Shown: positions 1-9,035, counted from the first letter of the stretch. The stretch: 64,000 nucleotides of DNA from Lachancea dasiensis (GCA_900074725.1 LT598461.1:1656674-1720673); one strand, 5' to 3'. The notes: generated from the sequence alone by a model not told the origin. Numbers and translations: made by a program.

Positions 1-183
1 ATCGCACTGTACATCATCTATACCATCCTACACCAAACGCCACAAAGCCGAGTGGAAACATCCACTCGCGACGATGGGCTCTTCCTCGCCAAGCTGTGTA
101 TGTCCTCGAAACAGAAACTTGCTGTCCCGCAGCCTGTTGGCGGCCATGGCCAGGTGTATTTCTTGGGTACTACGAATCTCGGC

Positions 184-1062
184 CTACACACATGTGTAAC
201 CACCATCCACCGATATGTCGCATCCATTGGTAAACGACGCAGCATCGGACGCCAGGTACAAATACGCACCCACCAGCTCCTGAGGCAGGGCCTCACGACC
301 TTGGGGGGTTAACCCCCACCATTGGGCTCTCTGCTCCGTGGGCACAAAAGAACTCAAAATCGTGTCAGTGTAGCCTGGGGAAACAGAGTTACAGCGAATG
401 CGGCCCGCGGGCTCCGTCAAATGCGCAAACTCCACGGCAAACCCGCGGGCCATGTGTCTAACGGCAGCTTTGGAAGCGTTGTAGCAGGTTTGGTAATTGG
501 GCACATTGGCAATGTGCGACGACATCGACGCTGTGAGGATCAAACACCCGTGTCCCTGTAACTTGAAAACCTCCGCGATGTATTTGGAGCAGTGGAACGT
601 CCCCTGGACGTTGACGTCCATGACTCGTTGCCACGCCTCGGGCGTGGCTGTTTCGTTCAGGATACCGCCGTGGGTCCACGCTACCCCTGCATTGGCTATG
701 AAAGTGTCGATGTCCCGGCCTTCAAAGTCTTGCTGGATGGCACGCACGCACGTCTGCACGTCTTGGGCCTTGGTGATGTCTACTTGGTACGCTTTTGCTT
801 GGATTCCGTACTTGGCACTGAGATTCTCTGCCAGGGCCTGGTCGTATCTGTAGTCCACCAGGCACAAGTCTGCTCCAGCAGACGCAAATCCTTCGCAGAT
901 GGCTCCGCCGATGGCTCCTGCAGCTCCAGTCACCACCACCAGTTTGCCCTTCTGCGAGAATAGATCCAGGTAGCTGGACGCAGCTCTGTATTGCTCAACA
1001 GGAGGCTCCTGGGGCACCGTGCGAGGCTCGGTGGGGCCTCTCAGAAAGTTTTCGAATGTCAT
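184..1062 (-). CDS. Short-chain dehydrogenase/reductase, sorbose reductase / polyol dehydrogenase type
   Basis: A 292-residue classical SDR, probably cytosolic, interconverting a keto sugar or ketone and its alcohol. The Rossmann glycine motif TGAAGAIG is at residues 45-52, the NAG motif near 124, an Asn in DVNVQG near 151, and the catalytic Ser181, Tyr194 and Lys198 (YNASK). The overall pattern resembles fungal Sou1-type sorbose reductases and L-xylulose or mannitol dehydrogenases. An Asp (about residue 70) ends the second beta strand, which in this family usually favours NAD(H) over NADP(H); that is inference. The ATG at 1062 is the first in frame. The gene is not next to CBF1 in S. cerevisiae, so it marks a lineage difference. 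It diverges from CBF1 across about 2.3 kb and has a duplicated TATA promoter. The substrate cannot be read from sequence. Confidence 0.88.
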   Translation of the reverse strand: MTFENFLRGPTEPRTVPQEPPVEQYRAASSYLDLFSQKGKLVVVTGAAGAIGGAICEGFASAGADLCLVDYRYDQALAENLSAKYGIQAKAYQVDITKAQDVQTCVRAIQQDFEGRDIDTFIANAGVAWTHGGILNETATPEAWQRVMDVNVQGTFHCSKYIAEVFKLQGHGCLILTASMSSHIANVPNYQTCYNASKAAVRHMARGFAVEFAHLTEPAGRIRCNSVSPGYTDTILSSFVPTEQRAQWWGLTPQGREALPQELVGAYLYLASDAASFTNGCDISVDGGYTCV

Positions 1063-1099
1063 AGCTGTTGTCTCGGTGCGACCTGTAGCAGCAGTAGCC

Positions 1100-1225
1100 C
1101 AGAAGTAGTGATGGTCAAGTTCCAGGAGATACTGTAACCTCTGCCACCCTTATATACTGAAGCACAGCAGAAGTAGTGATGGTCAAGTTCCAGGAGATAC
1201 TGTAGCCCCTGCCACCCTTATATAC
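1100..1225 (-). promoter_or_regulatory. Tandemly duplicated core promoter of the SDR gene
   Basis: A 58-base block at 1100-1157 is repeated at 1168-1225 with about two differences (period 68). Read on the minus strand, each copy holds a consensus TATA box TATATAAG (1149-1156 and 1217-1224). These lie roughly 90 and 160 bases upstream of the SDR ATG. The placement suggests two stacked core promoters; activity is inferred. Confidence 0.6.
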
Positions 1226-1478
1226 ACATGTGTATGGTGTTCCTGCTAATCTTCGAGAGCGTATTTCTATATATACGTTACTTGCGTCTACGCCTTTGTT
1301 GCCAAGATCTTCTAACTGGAATTCTACATCTCCCCTCGTCCGCGTGTTGGCGAAGACCGAACAAGGTATACTCTTGTTATCTGTTTCTAAGATGTGATTC
1401 GCCGTTGTGGTGCGGGCCGATAGAAGTCGTGACGTGATGGAGCCCGACCTCGGTTTAGTTAGAGAGATTGTCGCGGAA

Positions 1479-1553
1479 GAGAGCGAGACGAAGGCAGTAC
1501 ACGAGAGCGAGGCGAAGGCAGTACACGAGCGAGGCGTTTGGAAGGCAGCACAC
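1479..1553. repeat. Short 24-27 bp minisatellite, three units
   Basis: Two units of 24 bases (1479-1502, 1503-1526) built on GAGCGAGRCGAAGGCAGTAC differ at one base. A third, diverged unit of 27 bases follows (1527-1553). No gene is seen here; the overlapping minus-strand open frame starts at TTG and matches nothing I recognise. Confidence 0.6.
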
Positions 1554-1606
1554 GCGAGCTTGGACGAACGCAGTGCTTGAGCCCGTCGGTGGGCGAGCAA
1601 GCGGTG

Positions 1607-1614
1607 GTCACGTG
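1607..1614 (+). promoter_or_regulatory. Cbf1/CDEI-type E-box GTCACGTG
   Basis: GTCACGTG followed by AT is a perfect RTCACGTG match, the established Cbf1 site. It lies between the SDR gene and the LTR fossil. Function at either gene is inferred. Confidence 0.4.
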
Positions 1615-1887
1615 ATGTGGAGCGGGACTTACAGGTGGTGGTGCTGTGGGGGAAACATCCCTGGGCTGTGTAGTTGATGAGGCGGATCTCCCAGTGGAAA
1701 GCCTGCTCCTTGTCTCATGAGATGGGTAACTTGGGTCTAGGGGATTCTATTTAGCTCTCCGTGTGTGATGTGCGCCTAATCGCATAATCAGCGTCCGCAA
1801 ATATGTGACACAGTGGTACAGAATGATAGTACACAACCGAGGCCATACAAGTCGACTTAACAGCTAAGACAAACCGAAGAGAACAAC

Positions 1888-2112
1888 TGTTGTCCAATGG
1901 GATTGGCCATTGATAAGTTATTGGTAGTGTAAGTAAGAATTGTATAAATACCAGGCTTTTGTTCAGGTAACTGAACCAACTCTAATGCCTAAAATAATCA
2001 CGGAGAGATAAATAGAATTCCCCAGATCCAAGTTAATCATCTTAACAATGACTACGTCCGACTTACAAGACAAATTTAGTAAGCTTTCTACTGATGAATC
2101 AGATTCGCCTCA
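1888..2112 (+). mobile_element. Fossil Ty1/copia-type LTR
   Basis: A 225-base block begins TGTTG and ends CCTCA, the ends typical of Ty1-family LTRs. It has a TATA-like stretch (TATAAATA near 1945). An ATG near its 3' end starts a short reading frame that reaches the LTR end, as in Ty1, where gag begins inside the LTR. No internal region, primer-binding site or second LTR is attached, and no target-site duplication is seen. It is a broken, solo or truncated copy. Its 3' half recurs at 14043-14148 and its last bases at 2244-2270. Similarity between copies suggests moderate age. Confidence 0.65.
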
Positions 2113-2243
2113 ATTAAATCACGCTTGGTTCGCTCTTCCGATGACCAGCCGAATGACCGACACAACTCGAAGCTAAACCCACGCGTGTAGTGTTGGCGTG
2201 TGTATAGAGTGGGTCTTGCTTGTCCTGTCTTTGTAGACACTAC

Positions 2244-2270
2244 TTCTACTGACGAATCAGATTCGCCTCA
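2244..2270 (+). mobile_element. Fossil LTR 3'-end fragment (same Ty1/copia family)
   Basis: Twenty-seven bases match the 3' end of the LTR at 1888-2112 almost exactly, ending in the same GATTCGCCTCA. Nothing else of the element is visible here. It is a broken remnant. Confidence 0.5.
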
Positions 2271-2474
2271 ATAAAACACGTCGCAGTCCTAGACTTCGAG
2301 CATTCCTCGATAACTAGCAGACCATCCTTTGTGGTTCCAAACTCAACTGGCACATCTACCTTTTTCCACGGCCAAGCGTGTAGCCCGGGGCCCGGGCGTG
2401 ACGGAGGGCTCTACTGTGCTTTCAAGCACCGCGGGCGACGCTCCAGCACGGTGGCACAAACGCACGCCCCCGCC

Positions 2475-2482
2475 GTCACATG
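2475..2482 (+). promoter_or_regulatory. CDEI-type site GTCACATG upstream of CBF1
   Basis: GTCACATG fits the RTCACRTG consensus of Cbf1/CDEI, and a plain CACGTG follows at 2489-2494. It is about 0.9 kb upstream of the CBF1 ATG. Binding is inferred. Confidence 0.35.
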
Positions 2483-2708
2483 ACTGTGCACGTGCCAGGT
2501 CCGACACCAACCAGCCCCGGAGATCGCCGCCGGATATAAAAGTCCAGCAGCCCTGTGCGCACGTGTGTGCATCGCTGTGTACGGGTCTCGCGCGCGCGCG
2601 CGTTTTTTTTCTCGGTTGCGTTCGGGTCTGCCCCGTCGCCAAAACGGGTTGCGAAACGGGTTGCCGCCCCGCGCGAAACGGTCCGAAAATCGGTCGCCAG
2701 GGCGTCTG

Positions 2709-2716
2709 GTCACGTG
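2709..2716 (+). promoter_or_regulatory. Cbf1-type E-box GTCACGTG fused to a TG microsatellite
   Basis: A perfect GTCACGTG whose last TG is the first unit of a TG repeat. It is about 670 bases upstream of the CBF1 ATG and is a candidate for autoregulation. Confidence 0.45.
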
Positions 2717-2739
2717 TGTGTGTGTGTGTGTGTGTGTGT
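2715..2739. repeat. (TG)12 microsatellite
   Basis: About twelve and a half uninterrupted TG units. The run is a length-variable locus directly abutting an E-box, so slippage would change spacing in the CBF1 upstream region. Confidence 0.9.
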
Positions 2740-2932
2740 TGGCGTCGCTTTGCACTCAGGCGAGAGAGGCTGGGATTGGGGCTCGCGTGTGTGGCGCGGT
2801 GGGAGCACTCACGGGCGCGCTGGTAGCACTGCGTGGGCCGTGGACTTAGCATGGGCCCCGGCCGTCTGGGCTCGCGCGCAGCAGCGTCACACCCGTGCAT
2901 CGTGATGTGCCGGGGCGTGTGGCACGTGACCG

Positions 2933-2940
2933 CGCTCGGC
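2933..2940 (-). promoter_or_regulatory. Cbf1-type E-box (CACGTGAC) upstream of CBF1
   Basis: CACGTGAC is a perfect GTCACGTG on the minus strand, about 445 bases upstream of the CBF1 ATG. A weaker CACGTG (CTCACGTG on the minus strand) lies at 3318-3323, close to the start codon. Confidence 0.45.
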
Positions 2941-3095
2941 AGCTTGGCAGAAGCCAATATTGCGTGGAGCGGAGGGCACCTATAATGTCCACGTCCACAC
3001 CACGTCCACGCCGCCGCTGCCACACGCACACACGCCCGCCACACCGCCGCCCTGCCCTCAAGCGCTGGGCGCCGGCGGCGCGGGCCCTCCGGGGG

Positions 3096-3102
3096 TTACC
3101 CG
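3096..3102 (+). promoter_or_regulatory. Reb1-type site TTACCCG in the CBF1 promoter
   Basis: A perfect TTACCCG about 280 bases upstream of CBF1. Reb1 sites set nucleosome-free regions in yeast promoters; its use here is inferred from position. Confidence 0.4.
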
Positions 3103-3383
3103 TCCGAGCAGGCGGTCCCTTCGCACGGGCGAGCACCGGCCGCCCGCCCCTCGTGGAAACCACGAGTATTTAAAAAGGAGCATTTTCATGGCCACAACAA
3201 AGATCCCATGATACCAAATAGCGCACAGGACAGTTTTCGACCTACAACGTGCAAACTCGACCGGGCAGACCTCACGTTGGCCAGAACACGCGCTCACGTT
3301 AGACACAGACACAGCTACACGTGAGAGAAAAAACACGTTAGAGCAAGACTCAGCGGCACCCGACACAGCAGCACACACCAGGG

Positions 3384-4268
3384 ATGGCGAAAAGACTGCT
3401 GCCCAACGACGTGGAGATCAGCCACGAGGAGCTGGCGAAGCGGCAGCGCGCCGCGGCGGACGCGGCGGAACAGAGCAACATCGACGCGGAGCTGCTGAAG
3501 GAGAAACAGGACGCGCACTCGGGCGACGAGGAGGACGACGCGCAGCACTTGCACCACCACCACGGCGGCCACCACCACCACGGGCACCACCACCACCACC
3601 CGGACGACGACGACGACCACGAGGACACGGCGGCGGCGGCCGCGGCCGCGGCCGCGGTGTACGGCGGGCTCATGAACGCGCAGGACGACCCCAACAGTGC
3701 GCTGCACCACCACCACGGCCACCACCACCACGGGCTCGCGCACCACCACGGCGCCAAGGGCGAGGACGACGACAGCGCGGTGTCGTTGAAGGACGACGAC
3801 GACGACGAGCTGGCCAAGCGCGGCGGGAGTGCCGCTGCGGCGGCCGCGGCCCGCCGCGGCCGCAAGCCCGTGCCAGTGACCGGGTCCGAGGAGTGGCGCC
3901 AGCAGCGCAAGGACTCCCACAAGGAGGTAGAGCGGCGCCGCCGCGAGAACATCAACAGCGCGATCAACAAGCTCAGCGATCTTCTGCCGGTGAAGGAGAC
4001 CAGCAAAGCCTCGATTCTCCTGCGCGCGGCGGAGTACATCCAGAAGCTGCGGGACACCGAGAACGCCAACATCGAGAAGTGGACGCTGCAAAAACTGCTC
4101 AGCGAGCAGCAGGTGAGCACGCTGACCAAAGCCAACGAAAGCTTGCAATTGGAACTCGGGAACGCCTTCAAGCAGGTGGACATCCTCAAGCGCCAGCTGC
4201 GCAGCGCCGGGATCCCCATCGACACCGACGTTACCAAACTGGAATCCGAGGCCAACAGAAACAGCTAG
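3384..4268 (+). CDS. CBF1: Centromere-binding/E-box bHLH-zipper transcription factor Cbf1
   Basis: A nuclear bHLH protein of 294 residues that binds RTCACRTG at centromere element CDEI and at methionine and respiratory gene promoters. The basic region and helix 1 (DSHKEVERRRRENIN, about 178-192), the helix 2 segment SKASILLRAAEYIQKLRD and the following leucine-rich zipper (EKWTLQKLLSEQ onward) are strongly Cbf1-like. The N-terminal half is low-complexity: acidic stretches, two His-rich blocks (about 56-73 and 109-127), Asp runs (about 74-78 and 136-140) and Ala runs (about 83-91 and 150-156). The gene is visibly GC-rich compared with its neighbours. The ATG at 3384 is preceded by a long 5' region with E-boxes. 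Synteny with S. cerevisiae YJR060W supports the call. Confidence 0.97.
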   Translation: MAKRLLPNDVEISHEELAKRQRAAADAAEQSNIDAELLKEKQDAHSGDEEDDAQHLHHHHGGHHHHGHHHHHPDDDDDHEDTAAAAAAAAAVYGGLMNAQDDPNSALHHHHGHHHHGLAHHHGAKGEDDDSAVSLKDDDDDELAKRGGSAAAAAAARRGRKPVPVTGSEEWRQQRKDSHKEVERRRRENINSAINKLSDLLPVKETSKASILLRAAEYIQKLRDTENANIEKWTLQKLLSEQQVSTLTKANESLQLELGNAFKQVDILKRQLRSAGIPIDTDVTKLESEANRNS

Positions 4269-4957
4269 GCGCATGTGCGCGGAGACGGCTGTGCACTGCC
4301 GCCAACTCGGGCGGAAACTGCCAGCCATTCGCCAACGATTGGCGGTTTCCAAGACTGATAATTTTATATGACGATTTCTTTCCCACCCTTCCTTCTTTGC
4401 CCACTATATTAGAGTGTCAAGACGTGTATTATACTTTTTAAACTCTGGTACTTCCCCGGCCCCATCGCCTTGTGTTATACTTTTTAAACTCTGGTACTTC
4501 CCCGGCCCCATCGCCTTGTGTTAATTCAAAGCAAGTACGCGACCGCGCCCGCGCCCGCAGCCTTGTGAAACGGCACCCAGTAGCTCTTGAGCTCTTCTCG
4601 ACAAACGCACTCTGGTGGTCGCTGTCCCGACCTCTTGGCCCGCGTCGCGCTTACGTAATCGTAGCTCTTGCATATATTTTGCTGACCAATGCCAAGACCC
4701 AGCCTGCTCCGCGGTCGTTTCTGTGGGACCATAAGTCTTGGCATATGCTCTGGTGCATGGTCGTGCATTTGCGTAAGATCACCAAGCCACTCATGTGGTA
4801 TAACAACAAATCTTTGATGATAGTTGCCGAAGCGGTCTGGGAACCAGCTCTATACACAGACCGTTAGTGCGATTCAACGCTGCGCAGTGTTTTTAGAACA
4901 TCAAACAGTGAATTTACCTGGGAGTCGAGAGCCCAAGCACAGTTCGTTGAGCACAGC
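4269..4957. other. Intergenic CBF1 to MNN4-like gene A
   Basis: 689 bases holding the CBF1 3' region, a perfect 46-bp tandem duplication and the MNN4-like promoter. A 131-codon open frame here begins only at GTG, runs through the repeat and resembles nothing I know; I do not call it a gene. Confidence 0.6.
4429..4523. repeat. Perfect 46-bp tandem duplication
   Basis: Bases 4429-4474 and 4475-4520 are identical, and three further bases match a third unit. Exact identity implies a recent duplication. It sits in the CBF1 3' flank. Confidence 0.9.
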
Positions 4958-7702
4958 ATGGCTTTTGGTTCACAGATGTTACATTGGTGCAGACGAAATG
5001 TGTGGACAATTCGGTTGCGAGGAAAGAAAAAGCGGTACCTGGGGCTTCTTGGTCTCGCCGTGTGGGTGTTGGTGAGTGGCTTGTTTTTGCTGTCGTTGAC
5101 AGACTCTGGTTACAGTTTGTCAACACTGGCATGGGATAACTTGGGATTGCAGGAGCCGCGTGCAAACAACCAAAGCATTACCAGCGACGAAAAGAGTTTG
5201 GGACCAGAAGATCTACAACGCCTATACCGCCAGCTTCACTATGAAACAGACTTCCAGTATCCCACGTCGTACCGGTTGCAGCGAGACCTTCTCACGGTGC
5301 AGATGGGGCCCTTGAGAGGGCAACAAGTTCCATCAGTTGACGATTTGCCGTTCTACGACGCTGATCCGCGACTGGTTTGGAGCGTGCTTGCGCACCATCT
5401 CATCCAGCATCCGAGCTCTGACGCCAGGTTGCCTTTTTCATGGTACGATTGGGCTGATTTCCACGACTACAACAAACTTCTATCGCTAAAAAAAACAGAG
5501 GTCCCCTGTGACTTCTTTTTCGGTTACGAGTTTAGCAGCTCGCAGCTTTCGAAAATCGAGCAAGAAGTGGGTGAAGAGCTGTTTGAGTTTGATCGCCCTT
5601 ACTACGATGCCACGCGTGAGTTGGATTCCGACGAACACCGTGAAATGCTGGAACGATCCGTAAGCTCGTGCACTTTTGACTCAAGTTCTGCCTCTTCGAA
5701 GCGCTACTCCATCGGAGCAGAAGTGACACTTTTGCAGGATGCTGTACGACCCGAGGTTTACAGATTTCAGGCCAGAAATTATATGCTACATAATCTGGCC
5801 AACCCATTGTCTTTGACCATCCTTAACGATGATCAGAGTACCTGGCAACTTCTGGTTGATCAAGATTCTCGTCAAACCCTAGTACAATCTGGACTGGTGG
5901 CCAACTATCTTGAAAAACTTCAGCTCGCTAAAGATCAAGACTTCACTTTCAACTCTTCCGAGGAATTTGATAAATTTGCCAATAGTGAGTCCTCCGAATC
6001 CCATCGCGTTCACATAGAGGACTTAGATGTCGAGGAATCCCGAGCTTTTGAAAATGTCTTCACAGATTTAAAAGAATCCGACTTTGAGTTTGACGCGTTG
6101 GCCGAGATACAGAAACTCGAAACGCAGCCCACACCCTTGAATGCTCATCACCTCTCATACTTGGAGAGCTTGCGTTATTCCACAAACACGCATTTTGCGT
6201 TTGCACCCAAGTACTTCCAAGAACCTGGTAGTTTAAAAGACTTCTTGGAGCTCGGGAGACACCACGATAAACGATTTTTCAACGGTGCCATATTTCGCGA
6301 TTCGGAAGAAACCCAGCTACGCTTAAATTCAATGATGAGAACGTTCCAAAAATTTTTAAAAGCCAATGGACTCATCTGTTGGATTGCCCATGGATCTCTG
6401 TACGGCTATTTGTACAATGGAAGAACTTTTCCTTGGGACAACGATTTCGATATGCAAATGCCGATAAGGCACTTGAACATTCTCGCTAAGAACTTCAACC
6501 AAAGTTTGATTCTCGAGGATCCTCGGGATGGTAATGGGAGGTTTTTTCTGGACATTGGGAGCTCCATTACGACTCGTATCCGTGGTAATGGAGAAAATAA
6601 CATTGATGCGAGGTTCATCGACATTGATTCGGGGCTTTACATTGACATAACTGGCCTCAGCGTCTCCACTGCTATGATGTCCGACAAGGATGACGCTTTC
6701 TTCAGTGAACGCAAGGATGCTCTGGGGCACGAGGTCAAATTTAGAGATCCCAATTTGATTCCTAACAAAACCGACCTTCCGCTTCAAGTCCTTTACAATA
6801 AAGTGGAAGGGGATATTTTGTATTCTTACGAACAGATCAAGAAGCTCAAATCCCTGATTACCAAATATAACGAAGGTTTCTCAGGGGATCCTTCTCCATC
6901 GAAGTTTTATTCTGCAGAACAAAGATACAGTCTCAACCACGAGCTGGGTTTGTACAATTGCCGCAATCATCACTTTGTTCATTTTGATATGGTATCACCG
7001 CTAATATCCACAAACTTCCATGGCGTTGCTGCCCTAGTACCAAGAAAGTATGTCAGTTTGTTGAAAAGAGAATACAGTGTGCCTTCAAAAATGGACATCA
7101 TAACATTCAACGCTAAAACGTTCATTCCAAAATTAGGGGCCTGGATGCCATCGTCTCTGCTCAAGAAGCTACTGAATATCAAGAGGCCACGAGAAGATTG
7201 GGAAATGGTAAAGTCTGGGTTGAACAAACTTGGTCCCTCGGAAGTAGGCATGCTTTCTCGAAATGCAGCCAGGTCCAAGGAGACTGGATTTCTTTCAAAC
7301 ATTTATAATGGCATGGATATCAGCACGTATAGGCTGAAGGAACTTGAAATTCATTTCTCGCGGAATCACACTGCCGCTAACAAAGAGAGCTTACTTCAGC
7401 AATTGAAGTCCGACATCGGATCCCATCTAAAGCCCCATATGAAAGATCCACTAATACATCGCCTGCAAAAACGTGAGTTGCACAAACGTTCGCAAACCAC
7501 TGAATCGGAGACCGAAACTTACTTGACCATCAATTTGGCAATCGCTGGCGAAATCCAAGGGTGGACCGAAATGCTGGACAATAATACGTTAGCGCTTTAT
7601 AAGGGCACCCGAGAAGGTTCGCTTGATTTCAATTTTGAAAGTGGAGACGTCAACAATATAAACATCTTTGAGACGGATCCGCCATTACCTGACCAAATTT
7701 AG
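4958..7702 (+). CDS. Mnn4/Yjr061w-like LicD-family mannosylphosphorylation protein (copy A)
   Basis: A 914-residue type II Golgi membrane protein type: short basic cytosolic tail, one membrane anchor at about 28-48, large lumenal part. The LicD-type core carries HGSLYG (478-483) and PWDNDFDMQMP with acids Asp494, Asp496 and Asp498, then GNGRFFLD and a DARFIDIDSGLYIDI block. An upstream WYDW (162-165) is shared by all three copies in this window. In yeast the Mnn4 family promotes addition of mannosylphosphate to N-glycans. The Lys/Glu-rich C-terminal tail of S. cerevisiae Mnn4 is absent. Position between CBF1 and NTA1 matches YJR061W. Catalysis versus a regulatory role is not settled for the family. 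Confidence 0.9.
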   Translation: MAFGSQMLHWCRRNVWTIRLRGKKKRYLGLLGLAVWVLVSGLFLLSLTDSGYSLSTLAWDNLGLQEPRANNQSITSDEKSLGPEDLQRLYRQLHYETDFQYPTSYRLQRDLLTVQMGPLRGQQVPSVDDLPFYDADPRLVWSVLAHHLIQHPSSDARLPFSWYDWADFHDYNKLLSLKKTEVPCDFFFGYEFSSSQLSKIEQEVGEELFEFDRPYYDATRELDSDEHREMLERSVSSCTFDSSSASSKRYSIGAEVTLLQDAVRPEVYRFQARNYMLHNLANPLSLTILNDDQSTWQLLVDQDSRQTLVQSGLVANYLEKLQLAKDQDFTFNSSEEFDKFANSESSESHRVHIEDLDVEESRAFENVFTDLKESDFEFDALAEIQKLETQPTPLNAHHLSYLESLRYSTNTHFAFAPKYFQEPGSLKDFLELGRHHDKRFFNGAIFRDSEETQLRLNSMMRTFQKFLKANGLICWIAHGSLYGYLYNGRTFPWDNDFDMQMPIRHLNILAKNFNQSLILEDPRDGNGRFFLDIGSSITTRIRGNGENNIDARFIDIDSGLYIDITGLSVSTAMMSDKDDAFFSERKDALGHEVKFRDPNLIPNKTDLPLQVLYNKVEGDILYSYEQIKKLKSLITKYNEGFSGDPSPSKFYSAEQRYSLNHELGLYNCRNHHFVHFDMVSPLISTNFHGVAALVPRKYVSLLKREYSVPSKMDIITFNAKTFIPKLGAWMPSSLLKKLLNIKRPREDWEMVKSGLNKLGPSEVGMLSRNAARSKETGFLSNIYNGMDISTYRLKELEIHFSRNHTAANKESLLQQLKSDIGSHLKPHMKDPLIHRLQKRELHKRSQTTESETETYLTINLAIAGEIQGWTEMLDNNTLALYKGTREGSLDFNFESGDVNNINIFETDPPLPDQI

Positions 7703-7772
7703 ACAGGGGGGGGCATGAGCGGTGTACTTGACATTCAACTAGGATCGATGTCTTTCTGTAAAAAGTTACCAG

Positions 7773-9035
7773 TTAATCAATGACATTTTTTAGTACTTCG
7801 AATTCAACGTCTCGTAGTAGAACACCTTCATAGCCTTTGCCCAAGCTCCCGAGAATCTCCACGCTCCTATTTGAACTGTCTAAATCTATTTCGTCCGCCC
7901 CATACCTCCCATTAAATTTGAATATGCTGGACGATCCTGCATACACCGTTGTTCCATCTTCTACGCCAGATCTATTACACATGACAGCTACCACACTCCT
8001 ATTTTCAAATATCCAGGGCCTTCGAGTTGTCCCACCCATGTAAGAAGTCCGCACGTCTTTTAGTTTATTCAAAATTGGACCCAAGAGCTGGCTTGAAAAC
8101 CAACGAAACCGCTCCTTGAAAGCCAAGAATGGCATAAAGCGTAGAATCCAATAATCAACGTTGGCATTGTCTGGAACCGCTGGATGCGAGAAGTTTTGTG
8201 TTAACGCTGAATCAACAGGCGTTCCGCTTTCAGCACCTTTGGGGACATCTTTGAAGCAGGTGCCGTCGCCTAGTTCTACATCCCATTGAAAATCGCCTTG
8301 TGAGCCACTTGGAGGGAACCCAAGGCTCTTGAGAGATTTTTCTATCGCCGCTTTTCCCGCCTCCTGGTTTTCAGATTTCTTGGTCACGGAAGCAGAGTTC
8401 AACCAAGCCATTGGGAATAGAATAAGTTCAGTGAGGTTTTCAGCGTGAAAGCTCGAGAATTCGAAACTTTGGAAAGGTGCCTCGAATTTATAAGGGCTCA
8501 GGTCCATGCATATACCAACAGCAGACTTTATAGTGACATCGTGCACAAGGCCGTCGGCGTCAATCGCCCTATTAGCAAATGGCAAGTCGAAAGTTTGAAA
8601 GCCCAAAGGATTTTCAGAGCAGCCCCATTGTTCATCTGTATCGTACAAGAAAGATTTGCGATAGTTAAACGCTAATTGGCCCTCTGAGTTTACAACGATA
8701 ACTGAGTTGTAGATGTGGTTGGTACCATCTGCTGGGTCTTCTGGATAGCCCATCACCGTGACACACGATAGACACTTGGAAATTTGCTGGCAAAGGTCCC
8801 AGGCCGGGCCCTGTTGAGAAGAGCTCAGATGCTGCTGAATGTGACTTCTTGAACGGAAATTGTAACCTGATAGTGCAAATTCGGGAAATACAACTATGTC
8901 TGGCTTATAATTGCCAATGCGAGAGACTAAACTGTCGACTCTGGCGATAGTTTCGCCAATATGCCCGATTTGTGGGTTCAATTGAACTACTGCGATCCGC
9001 AGTTTAACTGTCAATCGTTTTAAATTGGATTGCAT
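7773..9035 (-). CDS. NTA1: Protein N-terminal amidase
   Basis: A 420-residue nitrilase-superfamily enzyme that deamidates N-terminal Asn and Gln to Asp and Glu, feeding the Arg/N-degron pathway. The nitrilase triad is visible: Glu52 in PEFALSG, Lys127 in NYRKSFL and Cys176 in GICMDLSP. Other family blocks are VVQLNPQIG near the start, a PMAWLNS segment and the C-terminal DGTTVYAGSS and LGKGYEG segments. S. cerevisiae Nta1 is 457 residues, so this copy is slightly shorter. The start is the first ATG. The gene converges with MNN4-like A (70-base gap between stops). Order matches YJR062C. Confidence 0.96.
   Translation of the reverse strand: MQSNLKRLTVKLRIAVVQLNPQIGHIGETIARVDSLVSRIGNYKPDIVVFPEFALSGYNFRSRSHIQQHLSSSQQGPAWDLCQQISKCLSCVTVMGYPEDPADGTNHIYNSVIVVNSEGQLAFNYRKSFLYDTDEQWGCSENPLGFQTFDLPFANRAIDADGLVHDVTIKSAVGICMDLSPYKFEAPFQSFEFSSFHAENLTELILFPMAWLNSASVTKKSENQEAGKAAIEKSLKSLGFPPSGSQGDFQWDVELGDGTCFKDVPKGAESGTPVDSALTQNFSHPAVPDNANVDYWILRFMPFLAFKERFRWFSSQLLGPILNKLKDVRTSYMGGTTRRPWIFENRSVVAVMCNRSGVEDGTTVYAGSSSIFKFNGRYGADEIDLDSSNRSVEILGSLGKGYEGVLLRDVEFEVLKNVID

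Larger units (their letters stand above)
1063..3383. other. Divergent intergenic region SDR-CBF1
   Basis: This 2.3-kb stretch has no convincing gene. Its left part holds the SDR promoter duplication, a minisatellite and Ty1/copia LTR fossils. From about 2320 to 3180 it becomes visibly GC-rich, with a TG microsatellite, several CACGTG E-boxes and a Reb1-type site, and it ends in the CBF1 5' region. Open frames on both strands in the GC-rich part are by-products of few stop codons. In S. cerevisiae PTK2 lies left of CBF1, so a rearrangement boundary falls in or near here. Confidence 0.6.

Noticed and set aside
1115-1600. 161-codon minus-strand frame over the SDR upstream region
   Set aside because: It starts at TTG, runs through two tandem repeats and matches nothing known.
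2329-3211. Several overlapping open frames in the GC-rich CBF1 upstream region
   Set aside because: GC-rich sequence has few stops; the frames overlap each other on both strands and read through a TG microsatellite.
3315-4352. Long open frames antisense to CBF1
   Set aside because: They are shadows of GC-rich triplet tracts on the other strand, with Val/Ser/Trp-rich nonsense composition and no family resemblance.
4472-4867. 131-codon plus-strand frame after CBF1
   Set aside because: It begins at GTG inside a tandem duplication and has no recognisable domain.
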